The position numbers were made by a program, and so were the translations under genes. From assembly GCA_009777915.1 (NCBI GenBank), contig WRKV01000006.1:1-38516 (forward strand): 38,516 bases of DNA, in the 5' to 3' direction. This stretch comes from Bacteroidales bacterium (GTDB lineage: Bacteria > Bacteroidota > Bacteroidia > Bacteroidales > P3). Below the pieces are notes generated by a model. It was not told where the DNA came from. It worked only from the letters and a program-made list of their open reading frames with translations, and made no database searches. Of this stretch, positions 23,689 through 32,648 are shown piece after piece; position 1 is the stretch's first letter, and the number at the start of each line of letters is the position of its first letter.

Positions 23689-24725
23689 GCATTCGCCAAT
23701 GTACGTCCGGTTTGTATCGTAGAAAGTAACCCACACGCTGCAAAAATATCCTCACCACGAGATTGCCGAACAGTGCAGATGATACCGTGTTCGCTTAGAT
23801 AATCGCGGAATTCAAGCATACGTTCCTCAGACGATGGTTGAAAATTAGACTTCGCATGACTGTGATATTTGATTAAATTTACTCTGCAAAAAAGACCTTT
23901 TAGAAGTTTGGTCAGTTCGTCCAAATGTGTGTGTTTGTCGTTGATTCCGGCGAACATGATGTACTCGAACGACAAACGCCGTTGTCCCGACCAATCGTAT
24001 TTTTTCAATGTTTTTACGACGTTTGAAATGGGATATTTGTTTTGAATCGGCATGAATTTCTGACGTTCGTAATCGAAAGGGGAGTGCAAACTTATCGCCA
24101 AATGACACTCGGATTCGTTGATAAATCGTTCCATTTCCGGAATCAAGCCAATCGTTGAAACGTTGATTCGACGCGGACTCCAAGCATATCCCCAATCAGC
24201 AGTGAGAATTTCCAAACTTTTCAAAACTTCATTCAAATTGTCGAAAGGTTCGCCCATCCCCATATACACAATGTTCGTCATCAATGCCGTTTCCGGAATG
24301 GACTGCAATTGGTTCAAAATCTCGCCGGCTGTAAGGTTGTGTTGAAAGCCCTGCTTGCCCGTTGCACAAAATTCACAGCCCATTTTGCAACCCATTTGAC
24401 ACGAAATGCAAAGCGTATGACGTTCCGAACTCGGCATGTAAACCGCCTCAATCAAGCCATTTTTCTGTGTTTTGAACAGATATTTTTTTGTGCCGTCAGA
24501 CGAAATTTGCACATCAATAGGCGAGGAGATGCCCATATCGTAGTGCTGTTTCAGCAATTCCCGCGTTTTCAGCGAAAGATTAGTCATCTCATCTACATTC
24601 GAAATTTGCTTTTTGTAAAGCCATTCGCAAATTTGCTTGGCGTTGAAACTCGGCAATCCATGGGCTTTACAGAAAATCTGCAACTCCGATAAAGTATTCC
24701 CAAAAAGCATTTGACGATTCGACAT
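23685..24725 (-). CDS. rlmN: Dual-specificity 23S rRNA (A2503)/tRNA (A37) C2-methyltransferase
   Basis: 346 residues, normal length. A radical SAM enzyme that methylates C2 of A2503 in 23S rRNA and A37 of some tRNAs. The CxxxCxxC cluster is C113-C117-C120 (CKMGCEFCATGKQGF); YMGMGEPFDN, STIGLIPEM, HLAISLHSP and the C-terminal TVRQSRGEDIFAACGLL with methyl-accepting C331 are all present. The N-terminal accessory domain (NAKQICEWLYKK) matches the family. It lies 10 bases downstream of argF on the same strand and is probably co-transcribed. Confidence 0.95.
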   Translation of the reverse strand: MSNRQMLFGNTLSELQIFCKAHGLPSFNAKQICEWLYKKQISNVDEMTNLSLKTRELLKQHYDMGISSPIDVQISSDGTKKYLFKTQKNGLIEAVYMPSSERHTLCISCQMGCKMGCEFCATGKQGFQHNLTAGEILNQLQSIPETALMTNIVYMGMGEPFDNLNEVLKSLEILTADWGYAWSPRRINVSTIGLIPEMERFINESECHLAISLHSPFDYERQKFMPIQNKYPISNVVKTLKKYDWSGQRRLSFEYIMFAGINDKHTHLDELTKLLKGLFCRVNLIKYHSHAKSNFQPSSEERMLEFRDYLSEHGIICTVRQSRGEDIFAACGLLSTIQTGRTLANA

Positions 24726-24735
24726 ATAAAATACG

Positions 24736-25737
24736 TTATTGTCCCAACGTAGCCACCATCACGGCTTTGATGGTATGCATACGATTTTCCGCTTCATCAA
24801 ATACGATAGACATCGGCGATTCGAAAACGTCCTCAGTAACTTCCATTGCGTCAATCTTGAATTTCTTATAGATGTCGCGTCCCACTTCGGTTTCGAGGTT
24901 GTGGAATGCCGGCAGACAGTGCATGAATTTCACTTTCGGATTACCCGTTGCTTTCACAACTTTCATATTAACTTGGTAAGGTTTGAGCAATTTGATGCGA
25001 TCCGCCCATACAGCCTCAGGTTCGCCCATCGACACCCACACGTCGGTATAAAGGAAATCCACGCCTTTCACGCCTTCTTCAACCTTGTCGGTAAACGTGA
25101 TTTTAGCACCGGTTTCCTTGGCGATTTCTTTGCATTTTTTCACCAACCATTCATCAGGCAAGCATTTTTTCGGTGCAACGGCACGAAAATCCATACCCAT
25201 TTTTGCAGCACCCACCATCAGCGAATTGCCCATATTGTTACGAGCATCGCCCAGATAGGCGAATTTCACTTGATGTAGAGGTTTGTCGGAATGTTCCATC
25301 ATAGTTAGGAAATCCGCCAAAATTTGCGTAGGGTGAAATTCGTTCGTCAAGCCGTTCCACACCGGCACACCGGCGTATTGTCCGAGCGTTTCCACGATTT
25401 CTTGAGCATAGCCGCGATATTCGATACCGTCGTACATACGTCCGAGCACGCGAGCCGTGTCTTTCATCGATTCTTTCTTGCCCATTTGTGAGCCGGCAGG
25501 TCCCAGGTAAGTTACGTGTGCACCTTGATCGAGAGCAGCCACTTCAAACGCACAGCGAGTACGTGTAGAGTCTTTCTCGAAAAGCAGCACAATGTTTTTG
25601 CCTTTAAGGCGTTGTTGCTCGGTTCCCGCGTATTTAGCCTTTTTCAAGTCAGCAGAAAGTTCGAGCAAATGTTTAATTTCTTGCGGTGTAAAATCCAGCA
25701 ATTTAAGGAAATTACGGTTTCTTAGGTTGAATGCCAT
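24736..25737 (-). CDS. argF: Ornithine carbamoyltransferase
   Basis: 333 residues. It makes citrulline from ornithine and carbamoyl phosphate in the cytoplasm. The carbamoyl-phosphate site is S57-T-R-T-R61; H135-P-T-Q and HCLPAFH follow; and the ornithine-binding loop is [11 protein letters not shown], the SMG form typical of true ornithine transcarbamoylases rather than the acetyl- or succinyl-ornithine enzymes used by many Bacteroidales. The sequence is of the longer ArgF/ArgI/ArcB type, so a catabolic role (arcB) is possible, but no arginine deiminase or carbamate kinase gene lies nearby. It leads a two-gene operon with rlmN. Confidence 0.92.
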   Translation of the reverse strand: MAFNLRNRNFLKLLDFTPQEIKHLLELSADLKKAKYAGTEQQRLKGKNIVLLFEKDSTRTRCAFEVAALDQGAHVTYLGPAGSQMGKKESMKDTARVLGRMYDGIEYRGYAQEIVETLGQYAGVPVWNGLTNEFHPTQILADFLTMMEHSDKPLHQVKFAYLGDARNNMGNSLMVGAAKMGMDFRAVAPKKCLPDEWLVKKCKEIAKETGAKITFTDKVEEGVKGVDFLYTDVWVSMGEPEAVWADRIKLLKPYQVNMKVVKATGNPKVKFMHCLPAFHNLETEVGRDIYKKFKIDAMEVTEDVFESPMSIVFDEAENRMHTIKAVMVATLGQ

Positions 25738-25768
25738 AATGTTTAATTTTTTTAATTGTTTGAGAATG

Positions 25769-25776
25769 CAAAGGTA
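25769..25776 (-). promoter_or_regulatory. -7 promoter box of argF-rlmN
   Basis: TACCTTTG on the minus strand (fits TAnnTTTG), 32 bases before ATG 25737. Confidence 0.6.
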
Positions 25777-25851
25777 CGAAAAAAAAACGAAACTTTCGAG
25801 TATTAAATGAAAAAAATTGTACGAATCGTATTAGATGTAAAATTTTTTTTG

Positions 25852-25904
25852 TATCTTTGCAAAAAAAATAACTTTTGCCAATTCAAAAACTTTTCGTATC
25901 TTTG
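25852..25904 (+). promoter_or_regulatory. Two tandem promoter boxes of the mannosyltransferase-gpsA operon
   Basis: TATCTTTG occurs at 25852-25859 and again at 25897-25904. The second has an exact TTTG-N19 partner (25874-25877) and lies 24 bases before ATG 25928. The first lacks a clear -33 TTTG. Two closely spaced starts are possible. Confidence 0.75.
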
Positions 25905-25927
25905 CAAGTCTAAGCAAATAAACAATC

Positions 25928-26653
25928 ATGTCCGACAGCCTAATTATCGTCCCAACCTATAACGAAAAGGAAAACGTTGAAGCCATCATTCGCAAAGTAT
26001 TTTCTTTATCGAAAGAATTTCATATTCTCATCGTAGAAGATAATTCGCCCGATGGTACGGCGGATATCGTGAAACGCCTGATGACCGAATTTCCCGACCG
26101 ACTTTTTATCGAAGAACGCAAAGGTAAATTGGGTCTTGGAACCGCATATATTCATGGTTTTAAGTGGGCGTTGCAACGAAAATACGACTACGTTTTTGAA
26201 ATGGATGCCGATTTTTCACACAATCCCGACGACTTGGAACGCTTGTACAACGCTTGTCGCGAAGGTGCAGATGTTGCCGTAGGTTCTCGCTACGAAGGTG
26301 GTTTGGTGAGAGTGGTAAATTGGCCTATGGGACGCGTTTTGATGTCGTATTACGCCTCGGTTTACGTACGTCTCATAACAGGTATGCAAATCCGCGATGC
26401 AACTGCCGGATTTATGTGCTATACGCGAAAAGTACTCGAAACAATCGCTCTCGACAACGTGAAATTCGTAGGTTATGCCTTCCAAATCGAAATGAAATTC
26501 ACTGCATGTAAACTTGGTTTCAAAGTTGCGGAAGTGCCGATTATCTTTACAGATCGAACGCACGGACAATCCAAAATGAGTAAAAAAATCTTCAAAGAAG
26601 CGTTTTTTGGCGTGATACAATTACGCTTTCGAAACTATAAACGTGCGAATTAA
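25928..26653 (+). CDS. Polyprenol monophosphomannose synthase (dolichol-phosphate mannosyltransferase-like, GT2)
   Basis: 241 residues, soluble, with no C-terminal membrane helix. It has the Dpm1-like GT-A pattern: IIVPTYNEKENVE, LIVEDNSPDGTADI, the metal-binding D93-x-D95 (MDADFSHNP), GSRYEGG and GFMCYTRKVLE, ending with the ADP-ribosyl-like loop FTDRTHGQSKMSKKI typical of Dpm1 relatives. It would load mannose (or a related sugar) from a nucleotide donor onto a polyprenyl phosphate at the inner face of the membrane. It is 8 bases upstream of the GpsA-like gene and is probably co-transcribed with it. Confidence 0.87.
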   Translation: MSDSLIIVPTYNEKENVEAIIRKVFSLSKEFHILIVEDNSPDGTADIVKRLMTEFPDRLFIEERKGKLGLGTAYIHGFKWALQRKYDYVFEMDADFSHNPDDLERLYNACREGADVAVGSRYEGGLVRVVNWPMGRVLMSYYASVYVRLITGMQIRDATAGFMCYTRKVLETIALDNVKFVGYAFQIEMKFTACKLGFKVAEVPIIFTDRTHGQSKMSKKIFKEAFFGVIQLRFRNYKRAN

Positions 26654-26661
26654 ACCCAATC

Positions 26662-27615
26662 ATGAAAACTGCCATTCTTGGAGCCGGAACATTCGGTACA
26701 GCCCTTGCTAATGCTATCAATCCCGAATCGGATGTGATGGTTTACACCATCGAAAAAGATGTGGTTGAAGACATCAATACACATCGTAGAAATTCCAAAT
26801 ATTTTCCGAATAAAAAACTGCCCAAACATATCAAAGCAACAAGCGATTTCTCTGATATTGCAGATGCAGAGCTGGTTTTCATCGCTATTCCTTCGTCGGC
26901 AATTGTAGATTTTTTCTCGAAATACAAATTCAAAAACGGTACAATTTTAGTTAATGGTGCAAAAGGTTTTGCTCACAACGATGTCTTGATAAGTACTTAT
27001 ATTTTCTCTGAACAGCCCGATTGTCACGTGTGTTCGATGAAAGGTGCATCGTTTGCAAGTGAAATGATTTTTGAAATTCCAACGGCATTCACATTGGCTT
27101 GCGAATCTCGAAACGTTTATGATATGACACGATCTGTACTTCGCGAAGACTTGATTGTTACCGAATATTTTACCGACATCAACAGCGTGGAATATCTAAG
27201 TTTGTTCAAAAATGTCTATGCCATTGTGATGGGAATTGTTGATGCGTATTACAATTCGCCGAACGTCAGATTCTTAGTGTTTACAAGGGTTTTGAACGAA
27301 ATCAGATTACTGATGAAACACTTTGATGTGAATCCTGAAACGCTGTTTTACTATTGTGGAATTGGCGATTTAAGTTTGACTGCATTAAACGATTTAAGTC
27401 GAAACCGAACGCTTGGATTGCTTATCGGTAAAGGGTTTTTCGATGTTTCAATTTCCAACAATGTAACTCTCGAAGGTGTGCGTTCTTTGGATAATATCTT
27501 GTTGCATATTCCCGAATCGGAACATGCAAAATTCCCGATTATGCAACAAATGCACCACTTGTTACATAACAAAACATCTGTGAAATCCTTTATTCATCGA
27601 ATTATTTTCACGTAA
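26662..27615 (+). CDS. gpsA: Glycerol-3-phosphate dehydrogenase (NAD(P)+), divergent GpsA
   Basis: 317 residues. The Rossmann loop is G7-A-G-T-F-G12; GAKGF carries K101; the catalytic lysine is K183 in LFKNVYAIVMG; and GIGDLSLTALNDLSRNRTLG stands in for the usual GxGDLxxTC...SRNRxxG signature, with alanine replacing the usual cysteine. The core therefore appears intact. GpsA reduces dihydroxyacetone phosphate to sn-glycerol-3-phosphate for phospholipid synthesis. It is divergent from the common GpsA (a typical one is ~330 residues), so a related polyol-phosphate substrate is conceivable. It converges on thyA with a 6-base gap. Confidence 0.8.
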   Translation: MKTAILGAGTFGTALANAINPESDVMVYTIEKDVVEDINTHRRNSKYFPNKKLPKHIKATSDFSDIADAELVFIAIPSSAIVDFFSKYKFKNGTILVNGAKGFAHNDVLISTYIFSEQPDCHVCSMKGASFASEMIFEIPTAFTLACESRNVYDMTRSVLREDLIVTEYFTDINSVEYLSLFKNVYAIVMGIVDAYYNSPNVRFLVFTRVLNEIRLLMKHFDVNPETLFYYCGIGDLSLTALNDLSRNRTLGLLIGKGFFDVSISNNVTLEGVRSLDNILLHIPESEHAKFPIMQQMHHLLHNKTSVKSFIHRIIFT

Positions 27616-27621
27616 AGATTT

Positions 27622-28416
27622 TCACACCGCAACATCGCCTTTGATGTGCGGATGTGCTTGATAATTGAGCAATTCGAAATCTTTGTACGTGAAATCGAAA
27701 ATGTTTTTTACGTTGGGATTAAGTTTCATTTCCGGCAATGGAAACGGCTCGCGTGTGAGTTGTAATTTCGCTTGTTCGAAGTGATTGGTGTAAAGATGTG
27801 CATCGCCGAAAGTGTGAATAAATTCGCCCGGCTGCAAATTGCAAACTTGTGCAATCATCAGTGTTAACAGGGCATACGAAGCAATGTTGAACGGCACACC
27901 CAAAAACACATCCGCCGAACGTTGATATAATTGACACGATAATTTTCCATTTGCCACATAAAACTGAAACAAAATATGGCAGGGTGGGAGTGCCATTTCC
28001 GAGATTTCGCCCACATTCCAAGCACACACGAGCATTCGGCGAGAGTCGGGATTTTGCTTGATCGTTTCAATCAATTCCGAAATTTGATCAGTCGTTTTTT
28101 CGTCTTTACAACCCCACGAACGCCACTGTTTTCCGTAGACAGGTCCGAGGTTTCCGTCAGAATCCGCCCATTCGTCCCAAATGCGAACACCGTTTTCTTG
28201 CAGATATTTTATGTTTGTATCACCTTTCAAAAACCACAACAATTCGTAGATTATGGATTTCAAATGCAATTTTTTTGTAGTAACCAATGGAAAACCTTTC
28301 GACAAATCGAATCTCATCTGATACCCGAAAATACTACGAGTTCCGGTGCCGGTGCGATCGGATTTATCGGCACCGTTTTCTAAAATTTGAGATAAGAGGT
28401 TCAAATAAAGGGTCAT
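27622..28416 (-). CDS. thyA: Thymidylate synthase
   Basis: 264 residues, the same length as the E. coli enzyme. It methylates dUMP to dTMP using methylene-tetrahydrofolate. The nucleophile is C146 in [12 protein letters not shown]; the dUMP-binding [29 protein letters not shown] and HIYTNH-like (HLYTNHFEQ) motifs are intact. A folate reductase gene, its common neighbour, is not present in this window. It follows the nucleoside permease on the same strand across a 75-base gap holding repeats. Confidence 0.97.
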   Translation of the reverse strand: MTLYLNLLSQILENGADKSDRTGTGTRSIFGYQMRFDLSKGFPLVTTKKLHLKSIIYELLWFLKGDTNIKYLQENGVRIWDEWADSDGNLGPVYGKQWRSWGCKDEKTTDQISELIETIKQNPDSRRMLVCAWNVGEISEMALPPCHILFQFYVANGKLSCQLYQRSADVFLGVPFNIASYALLTLMIAQVCNLQPGEFIHTFGDAHLYTNHFEQAKLQLTREPFPLPEMKLNPNVKNIFDFTYKDFELLNYQAHPHIKGDVAV

Positions 28417-28419
28417 AGA

Positions 28420-28479
28420 AATTACGAATTACGAATTATGAATTATGAATTGTCATCCTGAGCGAAGCGAAGGATTTGA
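28420..28479. repeat. 7-base tandem repeat plus dispersed CATCCTGAGCGAAGCGAAGG element
   Basis: AATTACG, AATTACG, AATTATG, AATTATG (28420-28447) run without gaps with period 7 and end in a partial fifth copy. They abut a motif at 28452-28479 (GTCATCCTGAGCGAAGCG...GGATTTGA) that I recognise as a sequence recurring between genes in many unrelated bacterial genomes. The pair fills the gap between thyA and the nucleoside permease gene. Confidence 0.7.
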
Positions 28480-28491
28480 TTTGTGACAACC

Positions 28492-29790
28492 TTAATGTTT
28501 TATCTCACCAATGAGTTTCGGATCATGCTTGTATTTGAATATCACAGCGAATAAAACGGTTACAACTAATGCATAAGCCGCAAAAACAAACCAAATGTTG
28601 AGGAAAACCGGATGGTCAAAACTACCGATATTCCAGATTTTTACACCGTTTGGTTCGAACCATTTGGAAATGATAAATCCGGCTGTTATATTACCTAAAA
28701 CAGCACCAATACCGTTGGTCATCAACATAAACAAACCTTGTGCAGAGGATCGACTTTTGGCATCTGTGTTTTGCTCGACAAACAAAGCACCGGAAATGTT
28801 GAAAAAATCAAAAGCCATACCGTAAATCATGCATGAAATAATGATGAACGCAAACCCTAAACCGGTATTTTCCGCCAAACCAAACAAGGCAAAACGCAAT
28901 ACCCAAGCCATCATACTAAACAACATGACTTTTTTGATGCCAAATCGTTTCATAAAAAACGGAATCACCAAAATAAATAGCGTTTCGGAAATTTGCGAAA
29001 TCGACAAAATAATGGTCGAAAAATTATTAATTAATCCCCCTTTCGGGAAAATGTGATCATCTTGCAAAAAGCCGTCTCCGTAAGCATTGGTAAGTTGCAA
29101 AGCGGCTCCGAGCAGTAAACTGAAAATGAAAAATATAGCCATTTTCTTTTGTTTGAATAAAACGAAAGCTTGTAAGCCGAGTTTTTCAACAAGCGATTGT
29201 TTTTCCTGTGTTTCAGATCTTGCTTTTTGAATGGTAGGCAATACCATAAACGCATAGAGCGACAAGCAAAACGCCCCCACAGCCGAGATGATAAACGACA
29301 CTTTAATACTATAACCCACCCCCCATTCTTTCGTGAAAAAATTGGTAAGCCACATTGCCGCAATAAAGCCAACGGTGCCCCAAACGCGGATTGGCGGGAA
29401 ATCAATGATCGGATCTTTGCCTTCTTTTTTCAATATGTCGAAACCAACGGAATTGTTCAAACCGATCGTTGGCATATAGAAACACATTGCAATCAAAAGT
29501 ACCCAGAAAAATGTCATGGCATTATCGACCCAAGGTAAAAAACACATGGTTGCTGCAAATAAGAGGTGTAAAATCGCGAACACGTAATTGGCTTTCCATT
29601 TGTCGGCGATGATTCCAAATAATGTAGGCATAATCAGCGATGCAAAGCCCATGGTAGAAAACACCAAGCCAAATTGTGCACCGTCCCAGCCTTTTTCCAC
29701 AAAACCGTAGTGTGCAAGAGTCATCATCCAAGCCCCCCAAACGAAAAATTGGAGGAAATTCATTAACGAAAGTTTGCTTTTAATTCCCAT
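28492..29790 (-). CDS. MFS nucleoside permease, NupG/XapB type
   Basis: 432 residues from ATG 29790 (MGIKSKLSLMNFLQFFVWGAW). About 12 hydrophobic helices; the opening LQFFVWGAWMMTLAHYG and the internal IIDFPPIRVWGTVGFIAAMW are characteristic of the nucleoside:H+ symporters of the major facilitator superfamily. It would import nucleosides across the inner membrane, which fits its neighbour thyA. The longer reading from 29820 is rejected: it would read through the hairpin repeat region. A -7 box lies at 29845-29852. Confidence 0.87.
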   Translation of the reverse strand: MGIKSKLSLMNFLQFFVWGAWMMTLAHYGFVEKGWDGAQFGLVFSTMGFASLIMPTLFGIIADKWKANYVFAILHLLFAATMCFLPWVDNAMTFFWVLLIAMCFYMPTIGLNNSVGFDILKKEGKDPIIDFPPIRVWGTVGFIAAMWLTNFFTKEWGVGYSIKVSFIISAVGAFCLSLYAFMVLPTIQKARSETQEKQSLVEKLGLQAFVLFKQKKMAIFFIFSLLLGAALQLTNAYGDGFLQDDHIFPKGGLINNFSTIILSISQISETLFILVIPFFMKRFGIKKVMLFSMMAWVLRFALFGLAENTGLGFAFIIISCMIYGMAFDFFNISGALFVEQNTDAKSRSSAQGLFMLMTNGIGAVLGNITAGFIISKWFEPNGVKIWNIGSFDHPVFLNIWFVFAAYALVVTVLFAVIFKYKHDPKLIGEIKH

Positions 29791-29805
29791 GATAATAGTA
29801 TTTTG

Positions 29806-29833
29806 GTAGGGGCGTAGCACGCCACGTCCTTAC
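29806..29833. repeat. GTAGGGGCGT hairpin in the leader of the nucleoside permease gene
   Basis: The arms GTAGGGGCGT and ACGTCCTTAC pair over 10 positions (two G-U), with loop AGCACGCC. It resembles the element at 21521-21547 in starting GTAGG and ending CCTAC/CTTAC, suggesting a family of dispersed palindromes. It lies between the promoter box (29845) and ATG 29790, so it would be transcribed as part of the 5' leader. Confidence 0.55.
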
Positions 29834-29844
29834 AGATTTAGATT

Positions 29845-29852
29845 GCAAAAAT
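29845..29852 (-). promoter_or_regulatory. -7 promoter box of the nucleoside permease
   Basis: TATTTTTG on the minus strand fits TAnnTTTG, 55 bases before ATG 29790. The leader in between holds the GTAGG hairpin. Confidence 0.5.
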
Positions 29853-29928
29853 ACGAGAATTTTATTGATTTTTGAAAAAAACTTTTCAGAATTTATTAAC
29901 AATGTTGTTTTATTCGCTCTTTTTTTCG

Positions 29929-29936
29929 TATTTTTG
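29929..29936 (+). promoter_or_regulatory. -7 promoter box of the lipoprotein metallopeptidase
   Basis: TATTTTTG on the plus strand, 25 bases before ATG 29962. It decides the start, since the upstream in-frame ATG at 29872 lies before the box. Confidence 0.55.
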
Positions 29937-29961
29937 CACCATAATATCAAAATCCAAAACC

Positions 29962-32019
29962 ATGAAAAAAATCCTTTCAACCTGTGCCGGACTCGGCTTA
30001 TTGCTCTCGTCTTGTTGCTGTAGCAAAAATTACGACGAAGAACCCTCGATTTCTGAAAAAACCGTCAAAGAAATCGTCAAAGAACTGTCAAATTACTATC
30101 CGAACGATGTTGAACGTATCGAAATCGGCGTCAAACAAGTGGCTTCGCTTTGGTTTCCAAGAGATGGAAATGATGCGGATTTCAGAGAATTTTGTCGTTT
30201 GAATTTCATTGCAGACGCCGACTCATTAGACGTTTTATTCAACAAACTTTCGCGAAATTTCGAAATTTTATATGGTTTTTTCAATAAAATAAGTGTTGAA
30301 TTGATGCTTCCTTTGCACTTGGATCAAGGCGAAATCACAGAAATCGACCAGATTTTCGGTGGATTTAATTCGGCTGCACACTTGAACGAGGATATGTTTG
30401 CAAACAAAGTGGCGTTCATCGTTTTGTTGAATTTTAGAACGTATTCATTGGACGAAAAAAATACGTTAGGTGGCGATTGGACGCGTCAACAGTGGGCTTA
30501 TTCGCGAATGGGCGATATGTTTACCTCTCGTATTCCGGCAGAATTACTTCAAGAATATTCCGAAATTTCGACTCGTGCCGACAATTACATTGCCAACTAC
30601 AACATTTATATGGGCAATTTGTTGACCAACGATGGAGAAACCTTGTTTCCGGAAGACTTGAAACTGATTTCGCACTGGGGGTTGCGTGATGAATTGAAAG
30701 GACAGTATGCGAGCAACGGATTTGAGCAACAAAAAATGATTTTTGCCGTAATGAATCGTATTATCACTCAGGAAATTCCTCAAGATGTGATTGATAATCC
30801 TAATTTAAAATGGAATCCAATTGAAAACGTGATTTTTGGGGACAGTCATGCTATAACGGATGTTATGAGTGGTTGTGCAGTTTTTCCTCGTGAACCTAAC
30901 ACGAGATACGAGGAAATGCTCAAACTTTTCAAGGTTTTGCAAAAAATAGATGCTTACCAACCGGCTTACAAGAATTATATTGAAACTCAATTTGATGGCA
31001 ACTTCGAACTTTCAAAACAAACGGTTGAAAAACTGTTTACGGATTTGGTGGGGTCGGACGTTGTAAAAGACGTTTCAGAATTGGTTAGCAAACGATTAGG
31101 TCGTGATTTAGAGCCGTTTGACATTTGGTACAACGGTTTCAAAGCTCGCGGTTCTGTTCCGGAGGCGACAATGGATGCCATTACAACGAGAATGTATCCC
31201 AATGCGATGGCTGTTGAAAGAGATATGCCGAATATCTTGGTAAAATTGGGTTGGGACAGAGCGAGAGCACAAGAAATTTCGTCGAAAATTAAAGTTGATG
31301 CATCGCGTGGTGCAGGTCATGCGTGGGGTGCGGAGATGAAAGGCGATCAAGCCCGTTTGCGTACGAAAATAGGGGAAAAAGGTATGGATTTCAAAGGTTT
31401 TAACATTGGTATTCACGAACTTGGACACAATGTTGAGCAAACTTTGTCGCTTTATGATGTGGATTATTGGATGTTGAGAGGTGTTCCAAATACGTCATTT
31501 ACAGAGGCTTTAGCATTTATTTTTCAAGATCGTGACATGGAATTATTAGGCAGAAAAGAAAATAATCCGCAAAAAGCAAGTTTGGAAACTTTGGCAATTT
31601 TTTGGGATGCCTACGAAATTATGGGCGTTTCGCTCGTGGATATGAATGTTTGGGAGTGGTTGTATGCCAATCCGAATGCGACGAAAGAGCAGTTGAAAGA
31701 GGCTGTTTTGCGGATCTCAAAAGAAATTTGGAACAAGTATTATGCACCGGTGTTTGGTATTGAGGATCAGCCGATTTTGGCGATTTATTCACACATGATC
31801 ACAATTCCGTTGTATTTGTCGGCTTATCCGCTCGGACGCTTGATTCAGTTCCAACTTGAAGCACAGATTAAAGGAAAAAACTTTGCCAAAGAAGTTGAAC
31901 GTATGTTCACCATGGGACGTATCACGCCGAAACATTGGATGTTGCAAGCCGTTGACGAGGAATTGTCGGTACAATCATTGATTGAATCTACGAAAAATGC
32001 TGTGGAAAAAATGAAATAA
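29962..32019 (+). CDS. Lipoprotein zinc metallopeptidase (HExxH gluzincin, M3-like)
   Basis: 685 residues. A lipoprotein signal peptide with lipobox L15-S-S-C18 is followed by two more cysteines. The zinc site is H485-E-L-G-H489 (GIHELGHNVEQTL), and a glutamate 26 residues after the second histidine (E515 in NTSFTEALAFIFQD) could be the third ligand; this spacing resembles the M3 oligopeptidases. The mature enzyme would be anchored in the outer or inner membrane, facing the periplasm or surface. The six-residue HExxGH motif of dipeptidyl peptidase III (M49) is absent, so that label is not used. Mostly helical; no other domain recognised. Substrate unknown. Confidence 0.75.
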   Translation: MKKILSTCAGLGLLLSSCCCSKNYDEEPSISEKTVKEIVKELSNYYPNDVERIEIGVKQVASLWFPRDGNDADFREFCRLNFIADADSLDVLFNKLSRNFEILYGFFNKISVELMLPLHLDQGEITEIDQIFGGFNSAAHLNEDMFANKVAFIVLLNFRTYSLDEKNTLGGDWTRQQWAYSRMGDMFTSRIPAELLQEYSEISTRADNYIANYNIYMGNLLTNDGETLFPEDLKLISHWGLRDELKGQYASNGFEQQKMIFAVMNRIITQEIPQDVIDNPNLKWNPIENVIFGDSHAITDVMSGCAVFPREPNTRYEEMLKLFKVLQKIDAYQPAYKNYIETQFDGNFELSKQTVEKLFTDLVGSDVVKDVSELVSKRLGRDLEPFDIWYNGFKARGSVPEATMDAITTRMYPNAMAVERDMPNILVKLGWDRARAQEISSKIKVDASRGAGHAWGAEMKGDQARLRTKIGEKGMDFKGFNIGIHELGHNVEQTLSLYDVDYWMLRGVPNTSFTEALAFIFQDRDMELLGRKENNPQKASLETLAIFWDAYEIMGVSLVDMNVWEWLYANPNATKEQLKEAVLRISKEIWNKYYAPVFGIEDQPILAIYSHMITIPLYLSAYPLGRLIQFQLEAQIKGKNFAKEVERMFTMGRITPKHWMLQAVDEELSVQSLIESTKNAVEKMK

Positions 32020-32044
32020 AATTGGTTTTTTGTAAAAAAAATCG

Positions 32045-32052
32045 TATCTTTG
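32045..32052 (+). promoter_or_regulatory. -7 promoter box of the small protein-dapA operon
   Basis: TATCTTTG, 20 bases before ATG 32072. An ATTG at 32021-32024 stands at the -33 distance (20-base spacer). Confidence 0.65.
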
Positions 32053-32071
32053 TACCAAAATTTAACACTTG

Positions 32072-32647
32072 ATGAAAATCATTGAGAATTTTAAGACTTT
32101 TTTGTGGTCGCAACGAATGCGGAAAATAGCGAAAAGACTGCATCGTAGGCGTCAGATGATAGGTTTAGACCTTGCAAAAAATGTAGGAATTTACTTTCAT
32201 TACGAGGGAAAAGAATCTTACGATATTGCCAATAGATTCGCTAATGACCTTAGAAATAGAGGGATTGCGGCGATGTTGATAGCATACGCGAATAGCAAAG
32301 AAAAACCTACGGAAGTTGCAGAAAGTCCGAATCTCGGGCTGTTTGTGAAATCGCAATTGGGTTTCAACCGAGTACCACACGACGATATCGTGAATATGTT
32401 TGTCAAACAACCGTTCGATATTTTCTTTGATTTGAGTTTGACGGATCACTTTCAAAATCTGTATATTGCCAACTCCTCTCACGCCACGTTCAAGGTCGGG
32501 CGAACGAGCGAGTGGGGGCTCAAAATCTTTGATTTCACGCTCGAAATCAACGATACAGCGGATATGAATGAATTTATACAAATCATTCTCAAATACTTCG
32601 ATGTCTTTAATCAAACCGAAACCACAATCGATTTTAAGAATATCTAA
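32072..32647 (+). CDS. Conserved Bacteroidota protein of unknown function (DUF6913-like)
   Basis: 191 residues from ATG 32072 (a TTG one codon earlier is not needed). It has a basic amphipathic N-terminus (FLWSQRMRKIAKRLHRRRQ), then a compact alpha/beta body with VGIYFHYEGKESYDIANRFANDLRNRG, FDIFFDLSLTDHFQNLYIANSS and a C-terminal segment DMNEFIQIILKYFDVFN. No catalytic motif is visible. I recall similar small proteins next to dapA in Bacteroidota genomes, grouped as DUF6913; that assignment is from memory. It ends one base before dapA, so the two are co-transcribed and probably translationally coupled. Confidence 0.7.
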   Translation: MKIIENFKTFLWSQRMRKIAKRLHRRRQMIGLDLAKNVGIYFHYEGKESYDIANRFANDLRNRGIAAMLIAYANSKEKPTEVAESPNLGLFVKSQLGFNRVPHDDIVNMFVKQPFDIFFDLSLTDHFQNLYIANSSHATFKVGRTSEWGLKIFDFTLEINDTADMNEFIQIILKYFDVFNQTETTIDFKNI

Positions 32648-32648
32648 T

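Noticed and set aside
24739-25278. 179-codon plus-strand frame
   Set aside because: Shadow of argF, full of histidine and phenylalanine from antisense reading.
29962-32019. Dipeptidyl peptidase III (M49)
   Set aside because: The motif is the five-residue HELGH rather than HExxGH, and the second M49 glutamate motif (EExR) is absent.
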